Of a DNA stretch of 64,000 bases, positions 63,666-64,000 are shown one piece after another; positions within the stretch are counted from its first letter, which is position 1, and the number at the start of each line of letters is the position of its first letter. The translations under genes and the position numbers were made by a program. The notes below the pieces were generated by a model. The model worked only from the letters and a program-made list of their open reading frames with translations, made no database searches and was not told where the DNA came from. The DNA comes from UBA6623 sp965238125 (lineage in GTDB: Bacteria; Acidobacteriota; Terriglobia; Bryobacterales; UBA6623): the NCBI GenBank assembly GCA_965238125.1, contig OZ250179.1:3472001-3536000 (forward strand). Reading direction: 5' to 3'.

Positions 63666-64000
63666 ATGCTGCTCGATTCATTCCAGCGTCCGCTCGAAGA
63701 CCTGCGCATCTCGGTCACCGACCGCTGCAACTTCCGGTGTACCTATTGCATGCCGCTCGACGAATACGAGTGGATTCGCAGATCGGAAATTCTGACGTTC
63801 GAGGAAATCACGCGCGTGGCTCGAATTTTCGCGGGTCTGGGCGTTAAGAAAATTCGGCTGACCGGGGGCGAGCCGCTTCTGAGGCGCGACCTCGAGAACC
63901 TCATCACCCGTCTCGCCGAGCTGCCGGGCGTCGAGTTGTGTTTGACGACCAACGGCACTTCGTTGACTGAAAAGGCCGCCGTGCTGCGCCAAGCCGGGCT
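63666..64000 (+). CDS. moaA: GTP 3',8-cyclase MoaA, cut by window edge
   Basis: The ATG at 63666 opens a frame of 111 complete codons to the window end. LRISVTDRCNFRCTYCMPLD carries the radical-SAM CxxxCxxC cluster motif exactly as in MoaA. EILTFEEITRVARIFAGLGV, KIRLTGGEPLLRRDLENL (GGEP motif for SAM binding) and CLTTNGTSL follow. MoaA performs the first step of molybdopterin synthesis from GTP. Only the first third is visible; the C-terminal second cluster lies outside. Confidence 0.95.
   Translation, partial: MLLDSFQRPLEDLRISVTDRCNFRCTYCMPLDEYEWIRRSEILTFEEITRVARIFAGLGVKKIRLTGGEPLLRRDLENLITRLAELPGVELCLTTNGTSLTEKAAVLRQAG

Overview
The window is a GC-rich bacterial chromosome segment, very probably from an acidobacterium of the Solibacter/Bryobacter group. 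The best lineage marker is the C-terminal module of the gene at 49064-51564, which reads like TIGR03437, a domain known mainly from Solibacteres. Supporting signs are DUF1080 proteins, a PPC-domain exported protein, a PVC-type dehydrogenase, an Oar-like receptor remnant, sulfatases ending in LGYI-like tails and many small palindromic intergenic repeats. There is no rRNA, CRISPR array or phage module.

Layout. 1-1332 is the 5' end of an exported PPC-domain protein, followed by an IS630 copy (1584-2677). 2721-6110 is a compact membrane operon with its own sigma70-type promoter and a palindrome at the start site: a DCC thiol-oxidoreductase fused to a wax-synthase-like MBOAT domain, two small paralogous membrane proteins and a YndJ-like protein. 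6140-9227 is a graveyard of gene fragments around a 5'-truncated acetolactate-synthase-like gene. 9382-22256 is a surface-polysaccharide region (HAD phosphatase, FkbM methyltransferases, SAM methyltransferases, GT2 glycosyltransferases, a GT2-deacetylase fusion) heavily damaged by IS1380 and IS630 insertions. It runs into the agmatine-to-putrescine genes aguA and aguB.

24615-30190 holds a DUF1080 protein, an HpaI-type aldolase, a YfcC/DcuC carrier, a secreted protein and an SDR. 30318-35277 has kinase/TolB and integrase remnants next to tRNA-Leu(UAG), a PhoD-like phosphatase, a papain-like candidate, a lipase, a broken NTF2-like gene and tRNA-Pro(GGG). 35950-45020 carries a frameshifted sulfatase, an AtuA/carboxyltransferase pair, a monomeric-sarcosine-oxidase-like enzyme and another SDR. 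45554-55944 includes a protein with a palindromic repeat built into its reading frame, a DPM1-like GT2, a second DUF1080 protein, an outer-membrane barrel, the TIGR03437 gene and a membrane glycosyltransferase (both truncated at a partial IS1380), a LuxR-type response regulator, a GT4 and YggS. 56335-64000 holds a PVC-type dehydrogenase, a TIM-barrel isomerase, the hesB-nadA pair, an ISKra4-type element and the start of moaA.

Two themes stand out. One is intense IS activity: three IS630 copies plus a remnant, two partial, one complete and two 3'-end remnants of IS1380, one ISKra4-type element and an IS1595 fragment. Three of these junctions separate halves of genes, and one IS630 insertion can be reversed on paper to restore an intact glycosyltransferase frame. 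The other is several families of short dispersed palindromic repeats, including one copy inside a reading frame and one that appears split by another family. Several large genes are also broken by single-base frame changes, so base accuracy should be checked before calling all of them pseudogenes.
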